The position numbers and the translations under genes are program-made. A stretch of DNA of 15,698 bases from Alphaproteobacteria bacterium (GTDB lineage Bacteria; Pseudomonadota; Alphaproteobacteria; Puniceispirillales; Puniceispirillaceae), in contig JAKMFG010000017.1 in the NCBI GenBank assembly GCA_022425565.1, forward strand, positions 1-15,698. The letters are read 5' to 3'. The notes under the pieces are model-generated. The model was not told the origin of the DNA. It was given only the letters and a program-made list of their open reading frames with translations, and ran no database searches. Below, one piece after another: positions 5,782 to 13,572 of this stretch. The number at the start of each line of letters is the position of its first letter. Position 1 is the stretch's first letter.

Positions 5782-6692
5782 GTGGAGCACGGCACCAGCT
5801 TCTCGCCATTGGTGAGGTGATGGCTGAAATCAGGACCGACGGGGTTGAGGGATTTGCGCTCGGTTTTGCCGGTGATAGCTACAACACGGCCGTCTATGCG
5901 GCACGCGAAATCGGGGCGCCGGGCGCGGTTGCCTATCTCACCCGTGTTGGCGATGAGCCGCTTTCCACGGCTTTTGTGAAACAGGCTGCTGACGAGGGCA
6001 TTGATGTCGGCCATGTGGCTGTCGACCCGGACCGCCATATTGGCATCTACTCGGTCTCGACCGACGCGCATGGCGAACGAAACTTTCACTACTGGCGTTC
6101 AGAATCGGCGGCGCGTCGGCTGTTCGCGGTCGGTGAGACGGCGATGTTCATGCAGGATGCCGACATCATATACCTGTCCGGCATCACCCTTGCGATTCTG
6201 ACACCCGCAGCACGGCACCGTCTTGTCGAGGCCCTGATTTCCCGCCGGTCGGCAGGGTCAAAGATCGCATTCGATTCGAATTACCGTCCAAAATTATGGG
6301 AGACTGCGTCTGCGGCGCGCAGAACGATACAGGCCATGTGGGACATTACCGATATTGCCCTGCCCTCGGTCGATGACGAAATGGCGCTGTTTGGCGATCC
6401 TACTGAGATGGCGGTGATCGACCGCTTTGCCGGCCGGCACTGGGACGGGATTGCCATCAAGCGCGGCATGCGGGGTCCTGTGTCGCCGAAACTCGATCCC
6501 GAGGCACATCCGGACTTTCCACCGGCGGCGCGTGTGACCGACACCACCGCTGCCGGTGACAGTTTCAATGGTGGGTACCTTGCCGCATTCCTTGCCGGTA
6601 AGGGCGAGGCTGAACGGCTGGCAGCCGGGCATGCGCTGGCGGCGCGCGTTGTCGATGCGCCAGGGGCAATCATTCCGCGCCGGGACTTCTAG
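5778..6692 (+). CDS. kdgK: 2-keto-3-deoxygluconate kinase (PfkB family)
   Basis: A 304-residue cytoplasmic ATP-dependent sugar kinase expected to phosphorylate 2-keto-3-deoxygluconate (or a close 2-keto-3-deoxy acid) at C6, giving KDPG. The N-terminal strand LLAIGEVMAEI is followed by the substrate glycine motif GFAGDSYNTAVYAAR (residues 29-43), typical of KDG kinases. FDSNYRPKLW matches the D-N-R--LW motif of KDG and fructose kinases. The C-terminal PfkB signature DTTAAGDSFNGGY (255-267) contains the catalytic base D261. I chose ATG 5778 because the protein starts eight residues before the first strand; a TTG at 5733 would add 15 poorly matching residues. There is no Shine-Dalgarno, but an upstream small frame overlaps by ATGA. 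It converges on dgoA with only 14 bases between stops. Its likely source of substrate is the UxaA-type dehydratase encoded nearby. Confidence 0.9.
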   Translation: MSGARHQLLAIGEVMAEIRTDGVEGFALGFAGDSYNTAVYAAREIGAPGAVAYLTRVGDEPLSTAFVKQAADEGIDVGHVAVDPDRHIGIYSVSTDAHGERNFHYWRSESAARRLFAVGETAMFMQDADIIYLSGITLAILTPAARHRLVEALISRRSAGSKIAFDSNYRPKLWETASAARRTIQAMWDITDIALPSVDDEMALFGDPTEMAVIDRFAGRHWDGIAIKRGMRGPVSPKLDPEAHPDFPPAARVTDTTAAGDSFNGGYLAAFLAGKGEAERLAAGHALAARVVDAPGAIIPRRDF

Positions 6693-6706
6693 ATATTCCA
6701 GATTTG

Positions 6707-7330
6707 CTAGCGGCCGATCGCGGCCATGCAGGATTCGGCAGCGGCGAGGACAGTGCCGGCATCGGCGCCCGGCTTGAACAGGCTGCTCCCCAACCCGAAC
6801 CCGTAAACACCGGCAGCAGTATAGGCGGCAAAATCGTCAGCCCCCACGCCGCCGACTGCGTAGATTCGCACATCCTCAGGAAGAACCGCACGGATGGCCT
6901 TGATGCCATCCGGCCCCAGCAGGCTTGCCGGAAAGAATTTCAGGTTCCGCGCACCGGCATCGATGGCGGCAAACGCCTCGGTCGGGGTCATCACGCCGGG
7001 CATCACCTGCATTCCATGTTCCAGCGCACGCGCAATCACCGCGCGGTCGACATTCGGTGAAACGACCAGATTGCCGCCGCAAGCCTTCACCCGGTCGACA
7101 TCTTCCGGCGTCAACACGGTTCCGGCCCCGATCAGCCTCTCCGGCCCGCCACGTTCGCGCGACAGTTCCACGGCGCGAGCGATTGAATCAAACGGCGTTG
7201 GTGAATTCAGTGGAATCTCGATAGATGTGAAGCCGGCGTTGATCAGCGCACCGACAAGAGAGTCGACCTCGTCTGTCGTGATCCCGCGCAGTATGGCGAC
7301 AAGCCTTTGACCCTCATCGATGGCTGTCAT
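6707..7330 (-). CDS. dgoA: 2-keto-3-deoxy-6-phosphogalactonate aldolase
   Basis: A 207-residue class I aldolase of the KDPG/KDPGal family, cleaving KDPGal to pyruvate and glyceraldehyde 3-phosphate. LVAILRGIT at residues 10-18 begins the barrel. E38 in SIEIPLNSP is the catalytic acid/base, GAGTVLTPEDV (68-78) and SPNVD follow, and K131 in NLKFFPAS is the Schiff-base lysine. The motif YAVGGV places V159 where E. coli DgoA has Val; KDPG aldolase (Eda) has Thr there in PTGG. That, with the overall DgoA-like pattern, favours the galacto substrate. GGAG eight bases before the ATG lies inside the dgoK end, and the two genes overlap by ATGA, so translation should be coupled. It is the last gene of the five-gene minus operon. 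Function is confident; strict preference for KDPGal over KDPG is inferred. Confidence 0.94.
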   Translation of the reverse strand: MTAIDEGQRLVAILRGITTDEVDSLVGALINAGFTSIEIPLNSPTPFDSIARAVELSRERGGPERLIGAGTVLTPEDVDRVKACGGNLVVSPNVDRAVIARALEHGMQVMPGVMTPTEAFAAIDAGARNLKFFPASLLGPDGIKAIRAVLPEDVRIYAVGGVGADDFAAYTAAGVYGFGLGSSLFKPGADAGTVLAAAESCMAAIGR

Positions 7331-8274
7331 GCGTCTGTCTCCAGCAGTTCTCGTTCCGGCCAGATCCGGGCGGCCAATGCGAACAGCCCGTTCCGGACAG
7401 CATCTTCTGCATCTGCCATGTCAAAATCAATGCCAAGAGTGGTCAGCGCAGTCGCATAGCGGTCGGCCATGCCTCCCGTCGCAACAAGGCAGAGCGGTGC
7501 ATCGCTGCCGGCCATGCCGGTGGCGATCTCCGCACCGATCAGAAGGCCAGACAGGCGGGCGCTTCCCGATGCAGCTGCGTTCCCGAACAGCAAGGGTCCG
7601 GCGCGAAGCCCGAACAGCGTGCCAAGACAGTCCGCCGGGGCTTCATGCGCTTCGGCAACGGCGGCGGCAAAGTCAGCATCCGACCAGTCGGATGTGCCGA
7701 CCGTGTGGCGCAGGATCGATGCCTCGCCCAGAAGCGCGAACATTTCGCCGGTCATCATCGTGCGGAACCCGGTCAGATATCCGCCTGAGAGGCGCGCCCA
7801 TTTTGCATGGGTTCCGGGAAGGCAGATTGTGGCATCACCCTGGCTGGTCCGTGCAAGGCCGTAGAGGATTGTTTCCTCGCCGCGCATGACATCGGGTGCG
7901 GTGCGGTCGCGCTGGGCGATGCCGGGGAGGATGCGGATGTCACGCCCGTCATGCTCCACCCGTACAGCGCCGTCACCGATTGCAGACAGCTCGCATGGTG
8001 CGTCCAGATAAGGCGCCTCGTGCCATCCCTGCGCTGCCCCGGCCATGCCGCAGATCAGCACCGGCGTATCGGCCGGCACCGCCATCGCGGCAAGGCAGCG
8101 GCCTAGTTCCGGTGCGAACCCGTTCCGGTCAAGCTGCCCCATACCCTTGTCAGAGCGATGTTCGGCACAGATATGACCGGCCGCATCCATCGCCCACAGA
8201 CGCAGATTGCTGGTGCCCCAATCGGCCAGAACAATGTCTGTGGGAACAATGTCGGCAGAACCGCCGCTGGTCAT
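7327..8274 (-). CDS. dgoK: 2-keto-3-deoxygalactonate kinase
   Basis: A 315-residue kinase of the DgoK family (ASKHA fold), phosphorylating 2-keto-3-deoxygalactonate at C6 for DgoA. The N-terminal phosphate-binding strand reads VLADWGTSNLRLW (residues 15-27). Other family motifs are CGMAGAAQGWHEAPY, RGEETILYG, LPGTHAKW and the late LVATGGMADRY. The start at ATG 8274 gives the usual length and lies eight bases after the hydrolase stop. A longer in-frame reading from 8469 is rejected because it would overlap the hydrolase by 187 bases and add residues unlike the family. No strong Shine-Dalgarno is seen, so reinitiation after the hydrolase stop is likely. The gene overlaps dgoA by four bases. Together DgoK and DgoA make the De Ley-Doudoroff lower pathway. 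Confidence 0.94.
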   Translation of the reverse strand: MTSGGSADIVPTDIVLADWGTSNLRLWAMDAAGHICAEHRSDKGMGQLDRNGFAPELGRCLAAMAVPADTPVLICGMAGAAQGWHEAPYLDAPCELSAIGDGAVRVEHDGRDIRILPGIAQRDRTAPDVMRGEETILYGLARTSQGDATICLPGTHAKWARLSGGYLTGFRTMMTGEMFALLGEASILRHTVGTSDWSDADFAAAVAEAHEAPADCLGTLFGLRAGPLLFGNAAASGSARLSGLLIGAEIATGMAGSDAPLCLVATGGMADRYATALTTLGIDFDMADAEDAVRNGLFALAARIWPERELLETDA

Positions 8275-8282
8275 GGGCGGTA

Positions 8283-9134
8283 TCAGGCGGGGTCCCGCCC
8301 GACCTCCTGACGCTGCTTGCCAAGACCCTCGATTGTCACTTCCATGACATCGCCTTCCTTTAGATAGACCGGTTCGGGTTTCATGCCCATGCCGACGCCC
8401 GGGGGCGTGCCGGTGGAGATGACATCGCCTGGATGCAGTGTCATCAGCTCCGACAGATGCGAGATGCATTCGGCCACGGTGAAGATCATTGTCGATGTGT
8501 TGCCGGTCTGCATGCGCTTGCCGTTCACATCCAGCGACATATCCAGCTTTTGCGGATCGGCAACTTCATCGGCGGTAACAAGCCATGGGCCGATCGGGCC
8601 GAAGGTGTCGCAGGACTTGCCCTTGGTCCACTGTCCGGTGAGCTGGGTCTGGAAGTGACGCTCTGACACGTCGTTTGCCACGAAATAACCGGCGACATAA
8701 TCCAGTGCGTCTTCGACGCTGACATATTTGCAAGGCTTGCCGATAACGACGCCAAGCTCGACCTCCCAGTCGCTGTGTGTCGAATGGCGTGGCAGCATCA
8801 CCATGTCGTTGGGGCCGACAACAGCCGAAGTGGCCTTCATGAACAGGATCGGGTGTTGGGGAATATCTGCACCGGTTTCGGCCGCATGGTCGGAATAATT
8901 CAGGCCAATGCACATGAACTTGCCGATCCCGCCGACACAGGCGCCAAGACGGACATTGTCATCCACAGCCGGCAGCGATGCCGGATCAAGGCCGCGCAGC
9001 CGGTCGAGCGTGGCCGCGTCGAGGGACGCGCCGGTAATATCGGCTACATGGCCGGACAGGTCGCGAATGGTGCCGTCGGCATCGATCATGCCGGGCGTCT
9101 CGCTGCCGGCTTCGCCAAATCGAACAAGTTTCAT
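8283..9134 (-). CDS. Fumarylacetoacetate-hydrolase-family 2,4-diketo-3-deoxy sugar acid hydrolase
   Basis: A 283-residue metal-dependent C-C hydrolase. FAH-family signatures are CIGLNYSDHAAETG (residues 75-88), HPILFMKATSAVVGP (94-108) and the three metal ligands E124 and E126 in DWEVELG plus D155 in FVANDVSER. DVISTGTPPGVGMGMKP closes the active site near residues 236-252. Full-length relatives with an N-terminal lid domain include the 2,4-diketo-3-deoxy-L-fuconate and -L-rhamnonate hydrolases, which give pyruvate plus a hydroxy acid. Neighbourhood with a DHRS6-type SDR and a sugar-acid dehydratase strongly favours that role over aromatic-ring cleavage or ureidoglycolate lyase. GGAGAG about ten bases before ATG 9134 sets the start. 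Gaps are 30 bases to the dehydratase and 8 bases to dgoK. The exact sugar (fuconate, pentonate or hexonate) cannot be read from sequence. Confidence 0.9.
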   Translation of the reverse strand: MKLVRFGEAGSETPGMIDADGTIRDLSGHVADITGASLDAATLDRLRGLDPASLPAVDDNVRLGACVGGIGKFMCIGLNYSDHAAETGADIPQHPILFMKATSAVVGPNDMVMLPRHSTHSDWEVELGVVIGKPCKYVSVEDALDYVAGYFVANDVSERHFQTQLTGQWTKGKSCDTFGPIGPWLVTADEVADPQKLDMSLDVNGKRMQTGNTSTMIFTVAECISHLSELMTLHPGDVISTGTPPGVGMGMKPEPVYLKEGDVMEVTIEGLGKQRQEVGRDPA

Positions 9135-9164
9135 TAATCAGCTCTCCAGTCTGTCATCAGGAAA

Positions 9165-10970
9165 TCAGTGGTTGTCGCGAGGCAGTCCGCGGGTGCGGAC
9201 GATCGATCGGAAATCGGGGGCGCCCTCCAGCACCATGCCTTCTGAAAACGGCCGAACCCGGTCGCGGAAAATCTGCTGCCATGGTGACTGGCTCTCGGGC
9301 ATCGGGAAGCCGCCGCCCTCGACCAGCGCGCGGGCGCGTTCTTCAAGTTCTTCTTCGGAAACAAGCATGTCGACGGTGCATTTGTTCAGGTCGACCCGGA
9401 TGCGGTCGCCTGTTTGCAACAGTGCCAGCCCGCCGCCGTCGGCCGCCTCGGGCGACGCGTTCAGGATCGAGGGTGATCCCGATGTGCCGGACTGGCGTCC
9501 GTCGCCGATGCAGGGAAGCTCGTCGATGCCCTGTTTGATGAGATAGGCCGGCGGGCGCATATTTACGACCTCGGCTCCTCCCGGATAGCCGATGGGCCCG
9601 GCTCCGCGCATCACAAGGATGGCGCTGCCATCCATGCCAAGCGTCTCGTCATCGATCCGGTCATGAAAATCGGCCGGCCCGTCAAAGACATAGGCCGTGC
9701 CCTCGAACGCCTTCGGATCTGCCTTGTTCGACAGGAACCGTTTGGCAAAGGATGGGCTGATCACGCTTGTCTTCATGATCGCGCTGTCAAACAGGTTGCC
9801 GCTAAGGTTGATGAACCCGGCCTCGGCCTTCATCGGGGAGTCGACGCTGAAAATCACATCCTTGTTGGCGATGGCGCAGTCCCGGCAGTTCTCGCCAATC
9901 GACTGTCCATTCGCCGTCACCGCATCCGGGTGCGGTAGCAGCTTGTGGCGCATCAGCTCGCCAATGACTGCAGGCACGCCGCCGGCACGGTGATAATCCT
10001 CACCCAGATATTCCCCGGCAGGTTGCAGATTCACCAGAAGCGGCACCTTGTGGCCATGCTTCTGCCAGTCGTCATTGGTCAGTTCGATGCCGAGATGCTG
10101 TGCCACCGCATTGAGGTGAATCGGTGCGTTCGTTGACCCGCCTATAGCCGAGTTCAGGACGATGGCATTCTCGAAGGCGGCGCGGGTCATGATATCGGAT
10201 GGTTTGAGATCATCCCACACCATGTCGACGATCCGGTTGCCGGTGTAGTAGGACATTTGCCCGCGCTCGCGATAGGGCGCTGGAATGGCGGCCGAGCCCG
10301 GAAGCTGCATGCCGAGTCCCTCGGCAAGCGAGTTCATCGTCGTCGCCGTTCCCATGGTGTTGCAATAGCCGGTCGAGGGTGTCGACGAGGTGACGAGGTC
10401 GAGGAAGCCGTCATCATCAATCTCGCCGGCGGCGATCATCTGGCGTGCTTTCCAGATGATGGTGCCGGACCCGGTGCGCTTGCCATCGTGCCATCCATTC
10501 AGCATCGGGCCGACCGACAGCGCAATGGCTGGAATATCGACCGTCGCGGCCGCCATCAGCAATGCCGGTGTTGTCTTGTCACAGCCAATCATCAGCACGA
10601 CGCCGTCGATCGGATAGCCGTAAAGGGTCTCGACAAGGCTCAGATAGGCAAGGTTGCGGTCCAGCATCGCTGTCGGCCGCTTGCCAGTTTCCTGAATGGG
10701 ATGAACCGGAATTTCGATAGGCAGGCCGCCGGCGGCGATGATGCCGTCGCGCACCCGCTTTGCCAGTTCAAGATGGTGCCTGTTGCAGGGGGACAGATCC
10801 GATCCGGTCTGCGCCAGAGCAATGATCGGACGCCCGTCGCGCAGCTCTTCGCGGGTCAGGCCGTAATTCAGATAGCGCTCGGTATAAAGCGCCGTCATCT
10901 CCGCATCGTCGGGATTGTTGAACCATTGCCGAGAGCGCAGCTCTTCCGGCTTTACTTTCCTGTCACTCAT
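9165..10970 (-). CDS. IlvD/Edd-family sugar-acid dehydratase (xylonate/arabinonate/galactonate type)
   Basis: A 601-residue enzyme predicted to dehydrate an aldonate to its 2-keto-3-deoxy acid using a [2Fe-2S] cluster and Mg2+. The cluster cysteines are C62 (GSDLSPCNR), C130 (MIGCDKT) and C203 ([14 protein letters not shown]). They line up with C60, C128 and C201 of Caulobacter D-xylonate dehydratase, which the protein closely resembles throughout ([65 protein letters not shown]). This is the sugar-acid subgroup, not dihydroxyacid dehydratase (IlvD) or phosphogluconate dehydratase (Edd). D-xylonate, L-arabinonate, D-galactonate and fuconate are all used by members. AAGGA about ten bases before ATG 10970 supports the start. 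It is second in the operon, 24 bases after the SDR stop. DgoK and DgoA downstream argue for a galactonate-like substrate, the SDR/FAH pair for a deoxy- or pentonate-like one. Confidence 0.93.
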   Translation of the reverse strand: MSDRKVKPEELRSRQWFNNPDDAEMTALYTERYLNYGLTREELRDGRPIIALAQTGSDLSPCNRHHLELAKRVRDGIIAAGGLPIEIPVHPIQETGKRPTAMLDRNLAYLSLVETLYGYPIDGVVLMIGCDKTTPALLMAAATVDIPAIALSVGPMLNGWHDGKRTGSGTIIWKARQMIAAGEIDDDGFLDLVTSSTPSTGYCNTMGTATTMNSLAEGLGMQLPGSAAIPAPYRERGQMSYYTGNRIVDMVWDDLKPSDIMTRAAFENAIVLNSAIGGSTNAPIHLNAVAQHLGIELTNDDWQKHGHKVPLLVNLQPAGEYLGEDYHRAGGVPAVIGELMRHKLLPHPDAVTANGQSIGENCRDCAIANKDVIFSVDSPMKAEAGFINLSGNLFDSAIMKTSVISPSFAKRFLSNKADPKAFEGTAYVFDGPADFHDRIDDETLGMDGSAILVMRGAGPIGYPGGAEVVNMRPPAYLIKQGIDELPCIGDGRQSGTSGSPSILNASPEAADGGGLALLQTGDRIRVDLNKCTVDMLVSEEELEERARALVEGGGFPMPESQSPWQQIFRDRVRPFSEGMVLEGAPDFRSIVRTRGLPRDNH

Positions 10971-10994
10971 TATCGATGATTCCTTCTTGCTGCC

Positions 10995-11738
10995 TTATCC
11001 GGTCCACCCGCCATCGATATTGATGGCTTGGCCGGTAACAAATCCGCTTTCGTCGGATGCGAGATAGACTGTCAGTGCGGCAATCTCCTCGGCCTTTCCG
11101 AACCTTCCCATCGGCTGGCGCGCAATGAAGGCTTCCTCGGCCTTGTCGTAATCCCCGGTTGCTGCAAGCCTGTCCTGAAGAGACGGGCTCATCACGGTTC
11201 CGGGGCAGATCGCATTGCATCGCACGCCGCTTTTCACATAATCGCTGGCGATCGATTTGGTCAGCCCGATCACCGCTGCCTTGGTCACTCCATAGACGAA
11301 CCGGTTTGGCGCACCGATCACAGATGACGCGACTGAAGACATATTGATGATCGACCCGCTGCCGCGCTCGAGCATCGCCGGCAGGGCGGCCCGCGATGTC
11401 CAGAACATTGAACGCACATTCAGCTCGTGACCAAAATTCCACTCATCTTCGGTGGCATCGAAGATGGTGCCGTGATGAACGAACCCGGCGCAGTTGAACA
11501 GAATGTCCGGATCGGCCTGCCCGACGCCGGCAACGACGGAATCCAGATCCAGTACATCGAGGGTGAAGGTGGTAATGCCATGTTCCCCGTCCAGTCTGGC
11601 AAGCGCGTCTTCATTGATGTCGGTGGCGTAGACTTCGGCGCCCTCTGCCGCCATCGCCAGTGCCGTGGCCTGGCCGATGCCCTGGCCCGCCGCTGTAATC
11701 AGCGCCCGCTTTCCGCCAAGTCTTCCCGATCCTGTCAT
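10995..11738 (-). CDS. Short-chain dehydrogenase, DHRS6 / 2-keto-3-deoxy-L-fuconate dehydrogenase type
   Basis: A 247-residue classical SDR. The nucleotide motif is TAAGQGIG (residues 15-22). D40 at the end of the second strand (YATDIN) indicates NAD rather than NADP. NCAGFVHHG is at 82-90, N107 in LNVRSM, and the catalytic S135, Y149 and K153 lie in MSSVASS and FVYGVTKAA. The FVHHG, NMSSVASS and CPGTV-SPSLQ stretches are those of human DHRS6/BDH2. The bacterial homologue of that group in Xanthomonas oxidises 2-keto-3-deoxy-L-fuconate. The predicted reaction is therefore oxidation of the C4 hydroxyl to give a 2,4-diketo acid for the FAH-family hydrolase. ATG 11738 was chosen because the Rossmann fold begins there and AGGAG lies 11 bases upstream; 46 extra codons to 11876 would run through the promoter. 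It is first in the minus operon. Confidence 0.92.
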   Translation of the reverse strand: MTGSGRLGGKRALITAAGQGIGQATALAMAAEGAEVYATDINEDALARLDGEHGITTFTLDVLDLDSVVAGVGQADPDILFNCAGFVHHGTIFDATEDEWNFGHELNVRSMFWTSRAALPAMLERGSGSIINMSSVASSVIGAPNRFVYGVTKAAVIGLTKSIASDYVKSGVRCNAICPGTVMSPSLQDRLAATGDYDKAEEAFIARQPMGRFGKAEEIAALTVYLASDESGFVTGQAINIDGGWTG

Positions 11739-11784
11739 GCTCACACCCACTCCTGTCAGATCAACGCACAGTCTAACCCCAGCC

Positions 11785-11802
11785 GGCAGGACTTGTCCTG
11801 CC
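11785..11802. promoter_or_regulatory. 18-base palindrome in the leader of the SDR operon
   Basis: GGCAGGAC-TT-GTCCTGCC has perfect 8-base arms around TT. It lies 47 bases before the SDR start codon and downstream of the candidate minus-strand promoter. A dimeric repressor site is the most natural reading. A leader hairpin (7-bp stem, loop CTTG) is also possible. There is no following T-run, so it is not a terminator. Confidence 0.5.
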
Positions 11803-11847
11803 CAGTCTCGCCGGTGGTTCGACGAATGTTTGGGATGACGGCTTCCT

Positions 11848-11876
11848 AACCTATTCAAGGGTTTCCGCCTTGACAA
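11848..11876 (-). promoter_or_regulatory. Candidate promoter of the SDR-dgoA operon
   Basis: On the minus strand, TTGTCA (11871-11876) and TAGGTT (11848-11853) are separated by 17 bases. The -35 matches five of six consensus bases, the -10 three of six. The -35 lies inside the palindrome CCTTGACAAGG (11868-11878), where a regulator could block it. Confidence 0.35.
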
Positions 11877-11898
11877 GGTTATGGCACCGTTTCTTACT
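11868..11898 (+). promoter_or_regulatory. Palindrome overlapping a candidate promoter of the UxaA-type gene
   Basis: CCTTGACAAGG (11868-11878) is an 11-base palindrome with a single central base. It contains a consensus TTGACA (11870-11875) on the plus strand; CTTACT (11893-11898), 17 bases on, is a weak -10. A related CCTATTCAAGG lies 18 bases upstream (11850-11860). The same palindrome overlaps the opposing -35, so one protein could control both directions. A lone TATCAT at 12001-12006 is an alternative -10. Confidence 0.35.
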
Positions 11899-12028
11899 GA
11901 GGCTGTTGGATGGCAGGGTATTCAGCCGGTCTTGAAAGCCGAAAGGCTGTTCGCAGCAGCCCCGGTTCCGATCTGGCCAAGGCGCTTTCCATCCCGTTCG
12001 TATCATATTTGCCGAAAGGTCAGACACG

Positions 12029-13540
12029 ATGTCCACGACCATCCGACTCGATCCTGAAGACAATGTCGTGACTGCGACCCGCACGCTGGAAGCCGGAACC
12101 GCGGTCGAGGCCACAGAGACATGCGGGATCATTCCGCGGAGCCACAAGCTGGCAACGCGCGACATCGCCGCCGGCGAGGCGGTGCGCAAATATGCCCAGG
12201 TAATCGGCTATGCCAGCGAGGACATTCCCGCAGGCAGTCACGTCCATACACAGAATGTCGAGTTCCGCAAAACCTCTGCAGACTATGATTTTGCCACCGA
12301 CCTGCGGCCGGTGACCCCGGTCGGCGAAGGCGCGTGCGACAGTTTCATGGGCTACCGGCGCGAGAACGGCCGGGTCGGCACGCGCAACTATATCGGCATC
12401 CTCACCTCGGTGAACTGCTCGGCGACGGCGGCGCGGATGATCGCCTCCGCCTTCGGTCCCGAGGAGATGGCGCAATACCCGAATGTTGACGGTGTGGTCG
12501 CTTTTGTCCATGGCACCGGTTGCGGCATGGCTGGTTCGGGTGAGGGGTTCGAGGCGCTGCAGCGGGTGATGTGGGGCTATGCCCGCAACCCGAACCATGG
12601 CGGCGTGCTGATGGTCGGGCTTGGCTGCGAGATGAACCAGATCGACTGGCTTCTCGAGGCCTATGGCTTGAAGCAGGGGCCACTGTTCAAGGCCATGAAC
12701 ATTCAGGACTCCATGGGATTGGCAAAGACGGTCGAGGCGGGCATCGCCATGGTCCGCGAGATGCTGCCCGAGGTGAACAAGGCGACCCGCGAGCCGTGTC
12801 CGGCCTCGGAGCTGATGGTGGCATTGCAATGCGGCGGCTCGGATGCGCTGTCCGGCGTGACTGCCAATCCGGCACTTGGTTACGCCTGCGACCTTCTGGT
12901 TGCGCAGGGTGGCACCGGCGTTCTGGCTGAAACACCGGAAATCTATGGCGCCGAACATCTGCTGACACGGCGTGCCGTCGACGCGGCCACCGGCAGGCGG
13001 CTGGTCGATCTGATCGACTGGTGGCAGGACTACACCGAACGCAACCGTGGGTCGATGGACAATAATCCCAGCCCCGGCAACAAGAAAGGTGGGCTGACGA
13101 CCATTCTGGAAAAATCGCTCGGCGCAGCCTCGAAGGGTGGCACCTCGCCGCTGACCGGAGTCTACAGATACGCCGAGCCGGTGACGGCACGCGGCTTCAC
13201 CTTTATGGATTCACCAGGATACGACCCGGCATCGGTGACCGGGCAGATCGCCAGCGGTTGCAACCTTGTAACCTTCACCACCGGGCGCGGCTCTGCCTTT
13301 GGCTCAAAGCCCTCGCCCTGCATCAAGATCGCGACCAACACAGAGATGTATGAACGGCTGGTCTCCGACATGGATATCAATGCCGGCGCAATGCTGACCG
13401 AGGGGCAGAGCCTTGAGGAGAAAGGCCGTGAGATCTATCAGATGCTTCTGGATGTGGCATCCGGCGCCGCTTCGAAATCCGAGGCGCAGGGTCTTGGCGA
13501 CTATGAATTCGTGCCATGGCAGATTGGCGCGACGATGTAG
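12029..13540 (+). CDS. uxaA: UxaA-family altronate-type dehydratase
   Basis: A 503-residue dehydratase of the altronate/galactarate family; E. coli UxaA is 495 residues. It is expected to convert D-altronate or a related aldonate to a 2-keto-3-deoxy acid using a divalent metal. The N-terminal SAF domain covers about residues 1-75 (IRLDPEDNVV through AGSHVHTQNVEF). The large catalytic domain begins at GYRRENGRVGTRNY and carries HGTGCGM, VGLGCEMNQ, LQCGGSDALSGVTANPALG, NPSPGNKKGGLTT and FTTGRGS, all with close counterparts in E. coli UxaA. AAAGG nine bases before ATG 12029 is a fair ribosome site. It is first in a plus-strand pair with the hydroxyacid dehydrogenase (32-base gap), divergent from the SDR operon. 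Its product would suit KdgK. Some family members act on fuconate or arabinonate, so the altronate assignment is not certain. Confidence 0.9.
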   Translation: MSTTIRLDPEDNVVTATRTLEAGTAVEATETCGIIPRSHKLATRDIAAGEAVRKYAQVIGYASEDIPAGSHVHTQNVEFRKTSADYDFATDLRPVTPVGEGACDSFMGYRRENGRVGTRNYIGILTSVNCSATAARMIASAFGPEEMAQYPNVDGVVAFVHGTGCGMAGSGEGFEALQRVMWGYARNPNHGGVLMVGLGCEMNQIDWLLEAYGLKQGPLFKAMNIQDSMGLAKTVEAGIAMVREMLPEVNKATREPCPASELMVALQCGGSDALSGVTANPALGYACDLLVAQGGTGVLAETPEIYGAEHLLTRRAVDAATGRRLVDLIDWWQDYTERNRGSMDNNPSPGNKKGGLTTILEKSLGAASKGGTSPLTGVYRYAEPVTARGFTFMDSPGYDPASVTGQIASGCNLVTFTTGRGSAFGSKPSPCIKIATNTEMYERLVSDMDINAGAMLTEGQSLEEKGREIYQMLLDVASGAASKSEAQGLGDYEFVPWQIGATM

Positions 13541-13572
13541 CCCGACGTGATGGTTCCAGAAGACAGCAACCC

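Noticed and set aside
5733..6692. kdgK start at TTG 5733
   Set aside because: It adds 15 residues not seen in KDG kinases and has no ribosome site; ATG 5778 fits the fold and the ATGA overlap.
7327..8469. Longer DgoK reading frame from 8469
   Set aside because: It would overlap the FAH hydrolase gene by 187 bases and add residues unlike DgoK; ATG 8274 gives the normal N-terminus.
10257..10979. 240-codon open frame antisense to the IlvD/Edd dehydratase
   Set aside because: No family signal, and the opposite strand encodes a full dehydratase with all three cluster cysteines.
11785..11802. Palindrome as a transcription terminator
   Set aside because: There is no T-run on either side and it lies in a leader upstream of the operon; an operator is more plausible.
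10995..11876. Longer SDR reading frame from 11876
   Set aside because: The extra 46 residues have no SDR character and would be encoded by the palindromes and promoter candidates; ATG 11738 begins the Rossmann fold.
12020..12958. 312-codon open frame antisense to the UxaA-type gene
   Set aside because: Its sequence has no recognisable family and mirrors the codon bias of the real gene on the other strand; it is a high-GC shadow.
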